Source of the DNA: Strigamia acuminata
Lineage: Eukaryota > Arthropoda > Chilopoda > Geophilomorpha > Linotaeniidae
Reading direction: 5' to 3'
Length of the DNA stretch: 64,000 nt
Assembly: GCA_949358305.1 (NCBI GenBank)
Contig: OX442319.1
Span: 248,001 to 312,000 of the forward strand
The position numbers and the translations under genes are program-made. A model generated the notes under the pieces. It had not been told where the DNA came from. It was given only the letters and a program-made list of their open reading frames with translations, and ran no database searches. Each line of letters starts with the position of its first letter. The stretch's first letter is position 1. This document shows positions 32,086-43,023 of this stretch, one piece after another.

Positions 32086-32701
32086 CTAAGAAATGAAGGG
32101 GAAAGACAAATTTAAAGGCATTCTTTGGAAACAAAGCCAAACAGGCAAAACATCACTTTAACCCCAAACAAGGATAGTGTGCTGTATTAAGTACAGACAT
32201 AACAAGTTTGTATAAAAAATAAGGGAAACTTGTCGTGATTCGACTTAGTGGCAGAGAAATACAAATATGTCATCGGGACAAATAATACACTTTTATTTAT
32301 AATAAACACTTTATTAAACACTTACGAATATTCTAATACAGTTAATAAATGTATGATTGATGGTCTCGGATCCTGCTGCGAATACGAGTCGTTGCTGAAA
32401 CAATTACACCTGAATTGTTTAGGCTTACACGTGTGGCTTCTATTGTTGTCTAGGGTTATTTTTATTACTTCGCGAATTGAGTAAATCTAAATTCGATTAC
32501 TATCGGTATAGTGGTTTGGATTGGAAATCAAACTAAGCCTAATTCGTTTGGAACACGTGGCGCACGTGTTAATTTTCGCTAGTATGTTCGGCTAACCAAA
32601 CTGAACGGAATCGTTTCGTGCACGTGACATACGTACTTTTCTTCGGCGATCGATCGGCGATTCGTATCGATCGTGTTTTAGTCCCAAAATTATGTTAAGT
32701 T
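32086..32701. other. intron segment, partly CpG-rich
   Basis: The right part (about 32500-32690) has many CGATCG and CACGTG motifs and could be LTR-derived, but no boundary was found. No coding signal. Confidence 0.35.
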
Positions 32702-33272
32702 TGTAGCAGAGGTGGAAACGAGCACGAAATGGTCGTGCAAAATAAAGGAAACGACGAGAAAATAGCTGCAATGGCGGCGACCGACCCGGGCGCACTTTGC
32801 CACTATACGAGGCGACGTCTGCACGACGTGCGCGGAAATGGCGATAGGAATGGCCGTGAAAATGGTTTGCACTTATAATAGACGTGCAAAGGAAGCAAAA
32901 CGCTTATAAAACAATAAAATTTAATGGATAAACGATAAACTTACAACATAATCCAGATTTGGATGAGAAAAGCGAAATGCGACTATCCGTCGCCATCTTG
33001 GAAAATAAGAGTAAACATATACGCCATCTGGCGTTAAGAATGAACATTGAAATAAATACAATATGCTAGTTAAAGCATGATGCTTAATGCATTACAAAAG
33101 AATAACAAATGCATTATACCTAATGCATAATAAAGTTCTGAAACAACATTATAAATACGGAAATAGAATAATACATCGAAAATTAATAAATATCAAATGA
33201 AATAGTGGAAAACCATTGTGAACAATAATATTAGAACCCATATTGAAGTAAATTGTGTAAAACACATCAACA
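32702..33272 (-). repeat. Copia 3' LTR (tRNA-Met-mimic family)
   Basis: 571 bp. On the minus strand it runs from TGTTGATGTG to CCACCTCTGCTACA. Its half from 33003 on is repeated at 34246-34508 with only a few differences. Confidence 0.9.
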
Positions 33273-33516
33273 AACCCCTCCATACTTCAAAATGGGTTGA
33301 AGTACAATTAATAAATTAAATAGAACACGGGATCTTTCGGTGTCAAATCAGAAAAAGAAAACAATAAATTTCGGAATTATCGTGTCGGGTACTATCGTTA
33401 ACATCACTTACTAAGCTCAGAATTCCCAATCTAACTACACGATAAAACCTCAAATCCGGGAAAATAACAAAGGATTGTCCGAAAAACGATGGGAAAAATA
33501 AAGATGTCTTCATCGG

Positions 33517-34240
33517 TTACTGGCAGAAGATTCCCGCGGTGAGTGTTCGGAGTCGCTTTGATCCGAGCCATTTTGTGAAAATATCTGCTACGTTCGTTTC
33601 ACCGGGGACCTTCCGTAAATCGAAGCACTTTGCCAGATACCACTCCCGCAACCAGTGATATTTAACGCGAATGTGTTTGGTTTTCGCGTTCTCTACGTCA
33701 TTCGATGTAAATTGAATGGACGCTAAAGCATCCGAATAGACGAGAGGTCGAGACATGCGGTTTAGAAACGGGAGTTGAGAGAAGACGTGATCAAGCCAGT
33801 ATAGCTCTTTTACGCACTCGACGAGGGCGATGAATTCCGCTTCCATCGTCGAGCACGCAACGGAAGACTGCTTCTTGGCTGCCCACCCGATGGGGACGCT
33901 GCCGATATATGTTACAAATCCTCCGAAGCTAAGAGATGTTTCGAATTCGGAGGCCCAAGAAGCGTCGGTGTATGCCCATAACTGGCTTGTCGTACATCCG
34001 GATAATTCGATCGCGTAGTCGGCCGTATTTGCGACATAACGGAGAACCTGGAGAAGGGCGCGAATATGGGTCTTGTCGTAGCAATTGTTATATTGCGATA
34101 ACGCGATGACGGAGTACTGGATGTCGGGTCGAGTTCGAGAAGCCAGGAATAGCAGAGAACCGATTAATGATCGATACGGGAAATCGGACAAGTTCTCGGT
34201 GGAGCCCTTCTTCAGGGTCGTTCCTGGTGTGACGGGGAAA
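33517..34240 (-). pseudogene. Copia RT-end / RNase H fragment
   Basis: Open frame of about 240 codons on the minus strand: SLIGSLLFLASRTRPDIQYS, then RNase H with YTDASWA, MEAEFIAL, YSDALASIQ and VADIFTKWL. All four acidic positions are kept. The apparent ATG at 34263 is LTR sequence fused by the internal deletion; the real protein began far upstream. Confidence 0.88.
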
Positions 34241-34245
34241 ACAAG

Positions 34246-34508
34246 AGTAAACATATACGCCATCTGGCGTTAAGAATGAACATTGAAATAAATACAATAT
34301 GCTAGTTAAAGCATGATGCTTAATGCATTACAAAAGAATAACAAATGCATTATACCTAATGCATAATAAAGTTCTGAAATAACATTATAAATACGGAAAT
34401 AGAATAATACATCGAAAATTAATGAATATCAAATGAAATAGTGGAAAACCATTGTGAACAATAATATTAGAATCCATATTGAAGTAAATTGTGTAAAACA
34501 CATCAACA
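34246..34508 (-). repeat. truncated Copia 5' LTR
   Basis: 263 bp matching 33010-33272. Its 3' part and all adjoining sequence up to RT are deleted. Confidence 0.88.
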
Positions 34509-34513
34509 AAGTT

Positions 34514-34790
34514 AACACATGTTTCGAATAAACACGCGGGAATTCGCTTCGTGCGAATTAAACGACTTCGCTGGATTATTTATTCCAACGTGGATTTTTT
34601 TAGTAAATTGTTAATAGTGCCTTCAATTTAATAACTACAGAACTGTTAACTATGTGTTTAGGTAGAGTTACAATACCCATATCAAACATTTTAATTTTTT
34701 GTCACACATTTCCTGTTTTTTAAAAAAAACCATGGTGGCCACATTCACCTTCACTGTCGGGTGCTATTGGCCACCTCGTTTTTTTTAGCT
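34514..34790. other. intron segment, unassigned
   Basis: Between two retroelement insertions. Short AT-rich sequence, nothing recognised. Confidence 0.3.
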
Positions 34791-34795
34791 GAAAT

Positions 34796-35655
34796 TGTTG
34801 ATGTGCAATGCACTATTTGCTATAATATGGGTTATGATATTATTGTCTATTCATATCTTTCGATATTTAACTGTCTAATTATCACAATTCGATGTATTTC
34901 TTTCTCTAATATTGTTGTATTACTTTCGGATCATATTAATGTGCATTTGGCATTATGCACTTGTTAATTCTTGCTTATGCATTGGGCATATTGCAGTTAT
35001 TATCGTTTTTCATATTTATAATGTATTATTCCGCCACTAGCTGGCATATCACTCTTGTATCTTTATCCAAGATGGCGACTTGCTTGGTTTGCAAGCTCCC
35101 ACTGTGTTTCCCATCAAGTAATGGCTCATTTTGTAAGTTTTCTTTTGCTAATTAAATTGTTTATGCTTTTTACATTACTGTGCACATTTGTATAAGTGCA
35201 CAGCTTCGTTTTCCATTGCATTTCGGCCACGCACGTCGTGTAGACGTTGCTCCATTGACGTTAAGTGAGTACGCATGTACGGCGTCACTACCGATCCCGA
35301 AACTTTCTTTTCCGCCGTTTTTCGTCGTTCTGCTGGAAATCATCTGCAGATACCTAGTTAAACAGTGGTGTGGAAAACCTCATTTGTGTGAAGAGAAAAA
35401 CCAGGTGTTGTCATGTGAAAAACTAATAAAGCAGTGAGTTTATTCTAGAGTCATGTGACCTTTTACAATGAGTGCCACCTGTGGGCAACATATACAAACT
35501 AAATGTAAACAACAACAGTGATTGAATGTAAACATAAACACCGACTAAAGAATGCATTCTCGCTTGAATAATACGATACAAATATGTACTAATACAATTG
35601 ATAATTAAATATGACATTCTAACAAATTCGTGCCTGTTTTTCGTCCTCTGCTACA
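34796..35655 (+). mobile_element. Copia solo LTR (tRNA-Met-mimic family)
   Basis: Starts TGTTGATGTGC, ends CGTCCTCTGCTACA, with GAAAT on both sides (34791-34795, 35656-35660). Length 860 bp; a stretch near 35350-35625 is extra relative to the other family members and may be a further insertion. Contains the AAGATGGCGAC and GTGCACxxxTAT.AGTGCA blocks shared by these LTRs. Confidence 0.88.
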
Positions 35656-35660
35656 GAAAT

Positions 35661-36235
35661 GACACATTCAGCTACTTAAAAGGTTAATCTGGCCTCCAAA
35701 AATGTTTTTAAAATAATCTATGTACCAAAAATTAATTTTAAAAATTTTTTTTTTAGTTATTTGTGTTTAAAAAAAGACAAAATATATCATTTTTTTAAAT
35801 ATTACCATAGACTTTAATGAGTGAGTTGTCTTTCTAACATCACTGTATCAAAACTATAAAAGTTAGCAGCATTATTATTTTTTTGGAACATTATAACACA
35901 TTGAAGAATGAGTACATAAAGTTACAAGAAGCAGGTAGCAATACTTTTTTTTATAGACACCTTTTTTCAGGCCTCATTTTTCACTATTTTTACATGACAT
36001 TCTTAAAATTAGACTTTAACCGATACCGGTATCGGTATCGGCTATCGGCCGATATTTCGGTATTCACCGATATCGGATTCGATATTTTTTTGTGTGGCCG
36101 ATACCGATATTGCCACGTTTCTAAAACGTATTGTTTTAGACTAAAACGATACGTTTTAGAACCGCTTCAAAAACGTTTCTAAAACATAAAATAAATTAAT
36201 AAACGCAATTTTAATTTTTTTATTTTTATTACATA
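35661..36235. other. intron with hAT-like remnant
   Basis: AT-rich. 36015-36110 is a run of GATACCGGTATCGG and GATATCGG blocks like those inside the hAT MITE at 8684-9125. No complete ends found. Confidence 0.4.
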
Positions 36236-36300
36236 ACAGTCCTCCAATACTTTTTTATAAGTATATTGGTCCATGATACCCTTAATTTAATGAACTGGAC
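36236..36300 (-). pseudogene. Tc1/mariner transposase scrap
   Basis: About 60 bp reading MDQYTYKKVLED on the minus strand. The same bases occur in opposite orientation at 37521-37577, giving an inverted pair 1.2 kb apart. Confidence 0.6.
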
Positions 36301-37520
36301 CGATATCCATATGGAAAAACCATCCCAATAGTAAAATGGCTTGGGGATGGTTTCCTGTATGTGTCGGTCCTATTTCCAGCAACATGGAGTGATCGTAAAT
36401 GCTGACGAAATATCTTGTAATGGAGGACGAGTGTCAGTGGCCGCTCCTTTGGGCCTAAATCTCAACATCGTCATACTTTGATATCTGTTGGTGGTTTCCA
36501 ATTCTCCCAGTCGCTTTTCACCTCCCAAATGATGCCTGGCTGTTTGAATCACTTGCAAGAAGCTAACACTCCAAGGTAAATAAATGGCGTCATGAAAAAC
36601 AACTGTTTTAATCATGGAGAACAGAAAAAACATAACTTAATAACTAGAAATCACAATAACAACCTACCGTAGCAACGGCACTACAACAAAAGCACGTGGA
36701 TAAACGTGCCCAAAACAATAGGCATAACTACATAGGTAATTGTTGTTAACTTAAGCCTAAAAGTGCGATACAGTGCCAAAACAAGGGGCACAAAGCTTCA
36801 CTGCTAATCATTAACAACTAAAATGAATAATTACGAGCTTTTTACATAATAATCTCAAACATAAGGCATTAAAATACTTAAGAGAATAACAAAAAACATT
36901 TGTCACGAGCAGGTTACCCACCCTTCTTTTTTATTCATTTCTAACTTAGACCAACCCAATCTTAAGTTCTCTTATTTTCTCCCAATCTTTCTTTTCATCT
37001 AACATCGATGATTCACCTATTAATACATGCGCAGCTTTATCGCGCGCATCTTATTATTTCCAACAATTAACCTTATTTTATACCTTTCACCCCTCCTCAC
37101 CCACTTCAATCGACCTGGTCACATAACTCATGTTTACCTGGTCACTTACTTTTATTCATAATACACACTTCTCATTCTCCTTTCAACGTCCAACCATCTG
37201 AAGACTAAGCAAAGACGACAAGTAGGAATTGTAAACAATTCCCACTACTAGGAAAACAAAGTCCTACTCTAAATTCAAAGCAGTGTTCACGACGCACACG
37301 TCATACAACTGCAACAAGCTTTAATAACGTGAATACAGGGGCGAAAAAATAGACCGAATATGGAGCCAGTACCGGTTAAAACTCTAGTGGGCAAAGAATA
37401 ATGCAAAGAACGTTCACCCTCGAAACTCGAAATCACCAAAACCGAAAGGCGAATTCCAAGCAACTCGGCGCTCGTTTCCCCAAAATATTTTTGCGAGAGC
37501 TGCTCGCAACGGTCCAGTTC
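36301..37520. other. intron segment with one unidentified minus frame
   Basis: A minus frame at 36370-36633 (87 codons, containing SFLQVIQTARHHLGGEKRLG) has a protein-like composition, but I do not recognise it and see no clear splice sites. It may be a piece of a transposon between the two Tc1 scraps. The rest has nothing recognisable. Confidence 0.35.
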
Positions 37521-38028
37521 ATTAAATTAAGGGTATCATGGACCAATATACTTATAAAAAAGTATTGGAAGACTGTTATGCTTTCATTTGCACATGATAA
37601 ACTGCCTTTGATATGGATATTTCAGCAGAAAAATGATTCTAAGCATAAAGTCAAGGCAATTGCTCAGTGTTTCACAATGGCATTGCTTGTGATTTGGATG
37701 TTTTAATGAAGTGTATCTAAGAGTGACTACACATGTGTTTATGGATAAATTTTAATATTTGCCGCATATTTTATAATGGGAATGGCTAATTGTTTGTGGT
37801 TAATGGGTATGTTAACTTACTTTTTGCCTCTAATTTTTTACGTCACTTCACAAAAGAATTTTTTTCTCAGAAACTGATGGATAGATGTTGATAAAATTTT
37901 AGGTGAATAAAGTAGGATGTTGTACGAGTCTTCAGTTAAAATTTCATAAATTTTCCTTTCTTTTTTCCGGAGATACAGCCATAAGAATCAACATGATGCA
38001 TTTGTTAACTTAGTTTTTGCCCTCACTG
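37521..38028 (+). mobile_element. Tc1/mariner element, 3' part
   Basis: The left part encodes a transposase C-terminal piece: KGIMDQYTY..., then FAHDKLPLIWIFQQKNDSKH, where QQKN stands for the usual QQDN, so the second catalytic Asp is replaced. The right end AGTTTTTGCCCTCACTG is followed by TA (38029-38030) and is a Tc1-type terminus. The matching left end was not found. Confidence 0.72.
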
Positions 38029-38030
38029 TA

Positions 38031-38312
38031 CCTATCATGGAAGTCCGATATGTGGATGTTGCTAACTAGCGAAGATTTGGATGGACTTGTTGATGAGACC
38101 AAAAAGGAAGATCCCAATGCAACTGCCAAGGAGAGCAAGAAATGGATAGTACGCCGAAAACGAGCACTCGGTGTGATTTATTTATCCATTTCTGACAATC
38201 TAAAATTCTACATTGATGGATTGAAAACTCTGAAAGAAGCTTGTGAAGCTTTAGAGAACATGTACGAACCCAGCTCGAGAGCCAGGCAAGCACAAATTCG
38301 CGGGGGACTTTT
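38031..38312 (+). pseudogene. Copia Gag fragment
   Basis: Reads WMLLTSEDLDGLVDETKKED and on to LENMYEPSSRARQAQIRGGLF, a Copia gag polyprotein of the UBN2 type, missing its N-terminus. A Copia LTR cuts it off at 38313. The remaining element was not found. Confidence 0.8.
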
Positions 38313-38885
38313 TGTTGGCGTGTTTTGCGCCATTTACTTCAATATGTGTTCTAATATTGTATTTCGCTTATGTTTTTCCCATATTCAATGAGTTAGTAAT
38401 TGTATCTCGATGTATTGTTCAATTCCGTATAGTTATATTCATTTCCAATGTTATTTATGCATTAGGTATAATGCATCTAGTTATTTGCTGTTAAATACTA
38501 GGCATCATGCTATAGTTAGTATTTTCCCTCTCTTATAATGTTCGTTATTAACGCCAGATGGCGTACGATTGTACTCTTGTTTTCCAAGATGGCGACGGAT
38601 AGTCGCATTTCGTGTTTCTCATCCAAATCAGGATTATTTTGTAAGTTTATTGTTTATCCATTAAATTTTATTGTTTTATAAGCGGTTTGCTTCCTTTGCA
38701 CGTCTACTATAAGTGCAAATCACTTTCACGGCGATTCCTATCGCCATTTCCGTGCACGTCGTGCAGACGTTGCCGCCATTAGTGACAAAGTGCGCCCGGA
38801 TCGGTCGCCGCCATTGTCACTTCGTTTTTCGTCGTTTCCTTAGTTTTGCACGATTAATTCGTGCATATTTTCCACCTCTGCTACA
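38313..38885 (+). repeat. Copia 5' LTR (tRNA-Met-mimic family)
   Basis: 573 bp from TGTTGGCGTG to CCACCTCTGCTACA, followed by a primer-binding site. It is the same family as 32702-33272 (shared blocks TGCATTAGGTATAATGCAT and CAAGATGGCGACGGATAG). The internal region is mostly lost or replaced by the solo LTR at 38942. Confidence 0.87.
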
Positions 38886-38887
38886 GT

Positions 38888-38903
38888 TGGTAGCAGAGGA
38901 TGG
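38888..38903 (+). promoter_or_regulatory. primer-binding site, initiator tRNA-Met
   Basis: TGGTAGCAGAGGATGG, two bases after the LTR. Its complement is the 3' end of animal initiator tRNA-Met (CCATCCTCTGCTA plus CCA). Confidence 0.85.
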
Positions 38904-39047
38904 TTGGCTTTCCAACGAGACACGCCAAACTGTGCTAATTTTGTTGGTCTAAAATGGCCCAAAGTGTGTCGATGTGATATAGGATCACATTTGATCATTT
39001 ATTTATTCTTTATCCCGATATATTCGTTCTTATTTACTTATTTATTA

Positions 39048-41241
39048 CCGTACTGCCTCGATCTAACGCCGGTCGTATCTCAACGCCGGCTCCTGATTAA
39101 TCGCCGGGCAAACTAACAACAAAAAGGCAATAAACGCCGGCCTTAAATTAACGCCGGGTCCGTACAAACGCCGGGTTTTAATCATTTTTTAAAACGTTTT
39201 GATTTCGTTTGTTATCGTATGTAACGTGCGCGTTATGTTCGGTATGTACCGTAGTATATAAAACGCCTGTTTTGCTGTACAACTTCATTCGACCAGCGAT
39301 ATGGCTCCAACTGGAAGTAAAAAACGATCCTACGATATGGATTTCAAATTGCGGGCAGTGAAGTATGCGTTTGAATTCAGTGGTGAAGCCGCGGCAAGGA
39401 AGTTTGGCGTCGACCCGAAACGAATTCGGGAATGGAAGAAACAACGATCGGATTTGCAAGTTGCATCGGCCAAGAAATTCAAGAATTCGTCGGTGATTAA
39501 ACGTAAACGATTGGGTGGCGGCGGTAGAAAACCGCTTTCGGAATCTATGGAGTCGGCTCTGTTCACTTGGATTCTAGAACAGCGCAACAAAGGTCTACGC
39601 ACCTCAAGAAAAGTAATTCGGATAAAGGCGAGAGAGATTTTTAGTAGTCTTTTGGTCGAAACATCGGAGAAAGAAACGTTTGTAGCTAGCAATGGGTGGC
39701 TTTCCAATTTCATGAAACGGTTTGGTTTATCCGTACGAAGGAAGACTACTGTAGCCCAGAAGGACCCGGAAAAGTTGCAGCAACAGGTTGTTAGTTTCCT
39801 TATGTACATTTCGAATTTGCGTCGCGAAAAAAAACCACGAGTTTGCAACATCGTAGCCATGGATGAAACGTCGTTGTGGTTCGACATGATAAGCAATACT
39901 ACCGTTGATGTAATTGGAAAAAAAACAATATCTATGAAAACAACGGGAAATGAGAAGGCACATGCAACAGTTGTGTTAGCTGCGAAAGGCGACGGTACTA
40001 AACTTAAGCCTTACATTGTTTTTAAAAAAAGTATTCGGGCTGTTAAAAAATTAGAATCGGTCAAAGGGGCGGTAGTCGTTTCGAGTAAAAATGGGTGGAT
40101 GGACGAAAATTTAACCACGGATTGGCTGGATCGAGTTTATACAAAGTTTTGTTTTGGTTGTCGTGTTTTAGTTTGGGACAGCTACAGGTGTCACACGAGC
40201 GAGCGTACTAAAGAACACCTGAAGAATTTCAACACTTTACAAGTCGTGATACCCGGTGGCTGCACAAAATACTTGCAGGCACCAGATGTTTCGTGGAATA
40301 AGCCGTTCAAGCAGCATTTGGCTGTGATTTATGACACTTGGTTGGCCGGCGATAGTGATAAAGAGTGGACGACGGGAGGAAATTTAAAAGCGCCATCGAA
40401 AGCTCTGATGACCGAATGGGTCAAGACGGCATGGGCCAGTGTTTCGTCCGAATTGATAGAGAAATCGTTTAAATCGTGCGGACAAACTACGGCGACCGAC
40501 GGAAGCGAGGATCACTTGATCCACTGTCTGAAACCGGACCAATTGTGTGCTCCGGCGATGCAAATGCTGCAAACCGCGAGAGAGGACGGATCGACTGATA
40601 CTTTCGAATCACAGGAAGAGGATGCTGAGGAAGAGAACGAAGAAAACGAAATATTTATCGACAGTGAAAATGAAGACGGTGATGGAGATGAAAACATGAA
40701 CGAAATTGTTGATGAAGTGTCGTTTCCTGTAGATTTAGATGAGAATGATCAGGGGGATTTGGATATGCCTGCGGTTGTCGAATATTCAGTTGGTGATTAT
40801 GTTATTCACTTATTTGAGGGAGAGCATTTTCCGGGTAAAATCGTAGAAAAACAAGCATCTAGTGAACGGGTTACTTTTAAAATTTCTTCAATGCAAAAGA
40901 TGAGAAAATACTGGAAGTGGCCTCAACGTCCAGATGAAGGAATATATACAGAACATGAAATCAGCAAAAAAATAGATGCTGCTACAATTGTTAGCACTTC
41001 TAATGCAGGTGCCTTCTCAATTTGTGATGATTTGTTAGCTAAATGGAAGTAGTCAGATGTTTGAAACATAATTAATAAAAATAAAAATTCATTCTACAAA
41101 ACTTAATTCTGCATATGAGATTTACAACTTTTTTTTCGGGTAGACGCCCGGCGCGAATAATCGCCGGGTTTTGAATAAACGCCGGGGGGGTCAGCTAAAA
41201 AGAATGAATAAACGCCCCGGCGTTAAATCGAGGCAGTACGG
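39048..41241 (+). mobile_element. intact pogo-class DNA transposon
   Basis: 2194 bp. Ends CCGTACTGCCTCGAT and the inverse, TA on both sides (39046-39047, 41242-41243). Both subterminal regions carry repeats of (T/A)AACGCCGG: six or so on the left (39064-39178) and four on the right (41144-41225), likely transposase-binding sites. The transposase ORF is complete. Confidence 0.93.
39301..41052 (+). CDS. pogo-class (Tigger/jerky-like) transposase
   Basis: 583 codons, first ATG after the left subterminal repeats. N-terminus: a basic helix-turn-helix (DFKLRAVKYAFEFSGEAAAR, then FGVDPKRIREWKKQ) like CENP-B/psq domains. A second, CENP-B-type HTH follows at about residues 75-150 (NGWLSNFMKRFGLSVRRKT). 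The DDE_1 core has MDETSLW, VWDSYRCH and the APDVSWNKPFK motif, giving D, D, D. An acidic stretch (about 430-490) follows, then a C-terminal module VGDYVIHLFEGEHFPGKIVE...YWKWP that looks like a small SH3-like or Tudor-like fold seen in other invertebrate transposon proteins. No stop or frameshift; probably active or recently so. Confidence 0.93.
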   Translation: MAPTGSKKRSYDMDFKLRAVKYAFEFSGEAAARKFGVDPKRIREWKKQRSDLQVASAKKFKNSSVIKRKRLGGGGRKPLSESMESALFTWILEQRNKGLRTSRKVIRIKAREIFSSLLVETSEKETFVASNGWLSNFMKRFGLSVRRKTTVAQKDPEKLQQQVVSFLMYISNLRREKKPRVCNIVAMDETSLWFDMISNTTVDVIGKKTISMKTTGNEKAHATVVLAAKGDGTKLKPYIVFKKSIRAVKKLESVKGAVVVSSKNGWMDENLTTDWLDRVYTKFCFGCRVLVWDSYRCHTSERTKEHLKNFNTLQVVIPGGCTKYLQAPDVSWNKPFKQHLAVIYDTWLAGDSDKEWTTGGNLKAPSKALMTEWVKTAWASVSSELIEKSFKSCGQTTATDGSEDHLIHCLKPDQLCAPAMQMLQTAREDGSTDTFESQEEDAEEENEENEIFIDSENEDGDGDENMNEIVDEVSFPVDLDENDQGDLDMPAVVEYSVGDYVIHLFEGEHFPGKIVEKQASSERVTFKISSMQKMRKYWKWPQRPDEGIYTEHEISKKIDAATIVSTSNAGAFSICDDLLAKWK

Positions 41242-41701
41242 TATGTAATTCAATTATTTCTGATATTTATATTTATGTTTGGCACTTTAGCATGCAACAC
41301 CATGCATTGCCTAGTTCATACTATTTGTTTTCCTACATCTCGCTTTGTATAACGCTTAATTATGACACTAGGTGTCACCCCTGTATCATTATTCAATCCA
41401 AGATGGCAGCGCACACAGGCGTGTGCACTTTTCCACCTTTTTCAACATTGGAAATCCTAATATGTAAGATTCCTTTCATTTCAATTAAACTTTTATGTTT
41501 TTAGACAGTTGTTTATTGTTTAAAGCATATTAGGTGTTCTTTATTATTAATTTTAAGCGCACATAAGCGGCATTTCGCCGCGCGCTTCTTTTCAAATCAG
41601 TCACGTCGCATTTACGTTCGTGTCAGAGACACGACGCCGCCATTTTCGCTTCCACATTCGGCTATCGCCGAATTTGCGCCGCTCTCCTCTGCTACAAATT
41701 T

Positions 41702-42188
41702 ATCACTGAATTTCGCAAATTTGCGATTTTCGGCGATAATTGTTTATTTTCAGGTCGCGACGAATTTCGCCAACGTTTTTCTGCTTCCAGCAACGACTTT
41801 GGACGTGGATCAACGACTACATTCAAGATTTACGACCATTTTCGTCAATAATCGGAAAATTGCTGCGTTTTTCGTGAATTTTCCGGGTTTTTCTTATATT
41901 TTCAGATCGCCGACGATTCTCCGTGTCGCAATCTTGTCCGCCGTTTTCGTCCACCCGTTGCCGATGTTCGTCGTTCGTTTCTCGGCCCGAGAAACGTCTG
42001 AATCGCATCGAGAACAGAATTGTTACGGTTAAGTCCCGGCTGGCTTTCCTTTCTTGCTCGAATGGTCTTCGTTGTACGCGTATGCCGCGTTTTGTGAGAA
42101 TTCGATTTCTAAATTTAAAATATCTATTATGTGAGCATTGATTCTCATAATTTACCATTAACAGTTGTTTAGATATGATAATTGACAA
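41702..42188. other. CpG-rich segment, possibly a Copia leader
   Basis: Follows the solo LTR. No clear ORF; two splice-acceptor-like TTTTCAG sites (about 41753 and 41906). It may be the displaced internal leader of the element whose LTR is at 38313. Confidence 0.35.
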
Positions 42189-42738
42189 TTGTTGTTATTT
42201 GTAAATGTCTCTCATGAATTACGGTAATTTTGTGTTATTATATTGTAATTCAGCCACCAGAGTCCACTAGTGGCTTATGAGAGGTTACTTAATCTGTCAC
42301 TAGAGGGACAGACTTTACTTCTCTACTCTTCTCTCTTCTCATCAGAGCAGCCAAGATGACAGCCCCCATTCTTAGAGCACTTAGCACATGTAAAGTATAG
42401 CTTTTTAGTTTAATTAAAGTTTGATTTATTTTCTAGAGAAGTCTATTAATTATTGGCATCGTTTCTCAACACTATTCACATCATTTGCGCAAGTTTTGAT
42501 GCGCAATTACGAGCGCGAAGTTTCGGTGCGAGTTTTGGCATGAAAACCAGATGTATAAACATGAGCAAAGTCTTCCACTACTGTATTATTTGATATTCTG
42601 CATCAGTGAGTCTTACACGTTTCAGCTCCCGGTTGCGGCCCGTGCGTTGCACTTCGTCCGCGCCTCGAAACTCTACTAAAAACGATTGTCCTCACTGTTT
42701 AGCAGTTATAAACAATGTAGAACCACCCTCTGCTACCA
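42189..42738 (+). repeat. probable Copia LTR, diverged
   Basis: Starts TGTTGTTATTTG and ends ACCACCCTCTGCTACCA, another tRNA-Met-like 3' end. Contains AGCCAAGATGACAGC like the AAGATGG block of related LTRs. No target duplication found, so the left border is a guess. Confidence 0.5.
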
Positions 42739-42849
42739 ATGTTTTCAATAAATCGTTGTAAATTGTTGTTTGAATTACTACTATAAACATCATCCTCATG
42801 GACAACATACAAATTACAAAATAATGAAAATGTAATAAAAGAGACTTAC

Positions 42850-42954
42850 GTTAATAATCGTAGTGGCCGAAAAATCATAATGTAGTAAAATGGAAACCCA
42901 ATGTACTCAAAAATGAGACCAGCAATAGAGATTAATGTAACAAGGAAATCATAA
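42850..42954 (-). CDS. TPCN1: two-pore channel exon, S3-S4 of repeat II
   Basis: Acceptor TATTTTCAG, donor GTAAGT. Reads YDFLVTLISIAGLIFEYIGF, then PFYYIMIFRPLRLLT. The FRPLRLL stretch is the repeat-II S4, with the arginines kept as in TPC1 (VLRPLQLLRLF). Confidence 0.93.
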
Positions 42955-43023
42955 CTGAAAATATGCAACTGATAATTAAACTGCAAATACATCAAAATAA
43001 ATTCATATATGGGTAATCATTAC

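Larger units (their letters stand above)
32702..34508 (-). mobile_element. Copia element with large internal deletion
   Basis: Flanked by AAGTT on both sides (32697-32701, 34509-34513). From the minus 5' end: a partial 5' LTR (34246-34508), then directly the RT/RNase H end (33517-34240), a 3' leader, polypurine tract (GGAGGGGTT at 33273-33281) and the full 3' LTR (32702-33272). Everything from the second half of the 5' LTR to the RT is missing. Confidence 0.9.
38942..41696 (+). mobile_element. Copia solo LTR split by a pogo-class transposon
   Basis: Starts TGTTGGTCT, ends CTCCTCTGCTACA, with AATTT on both sides (38937-38941, 41697-41701). Net length is about 560 bp after removing 39048-41241 and one TA. 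Confidence 0.87.

Noticed and set aside
42189-42738. Confirmed Copia solo LTR
   Set aside because: The right end fits the tRNA-mimic family, but no matching target duplication could be found, so it is listed only as probable.
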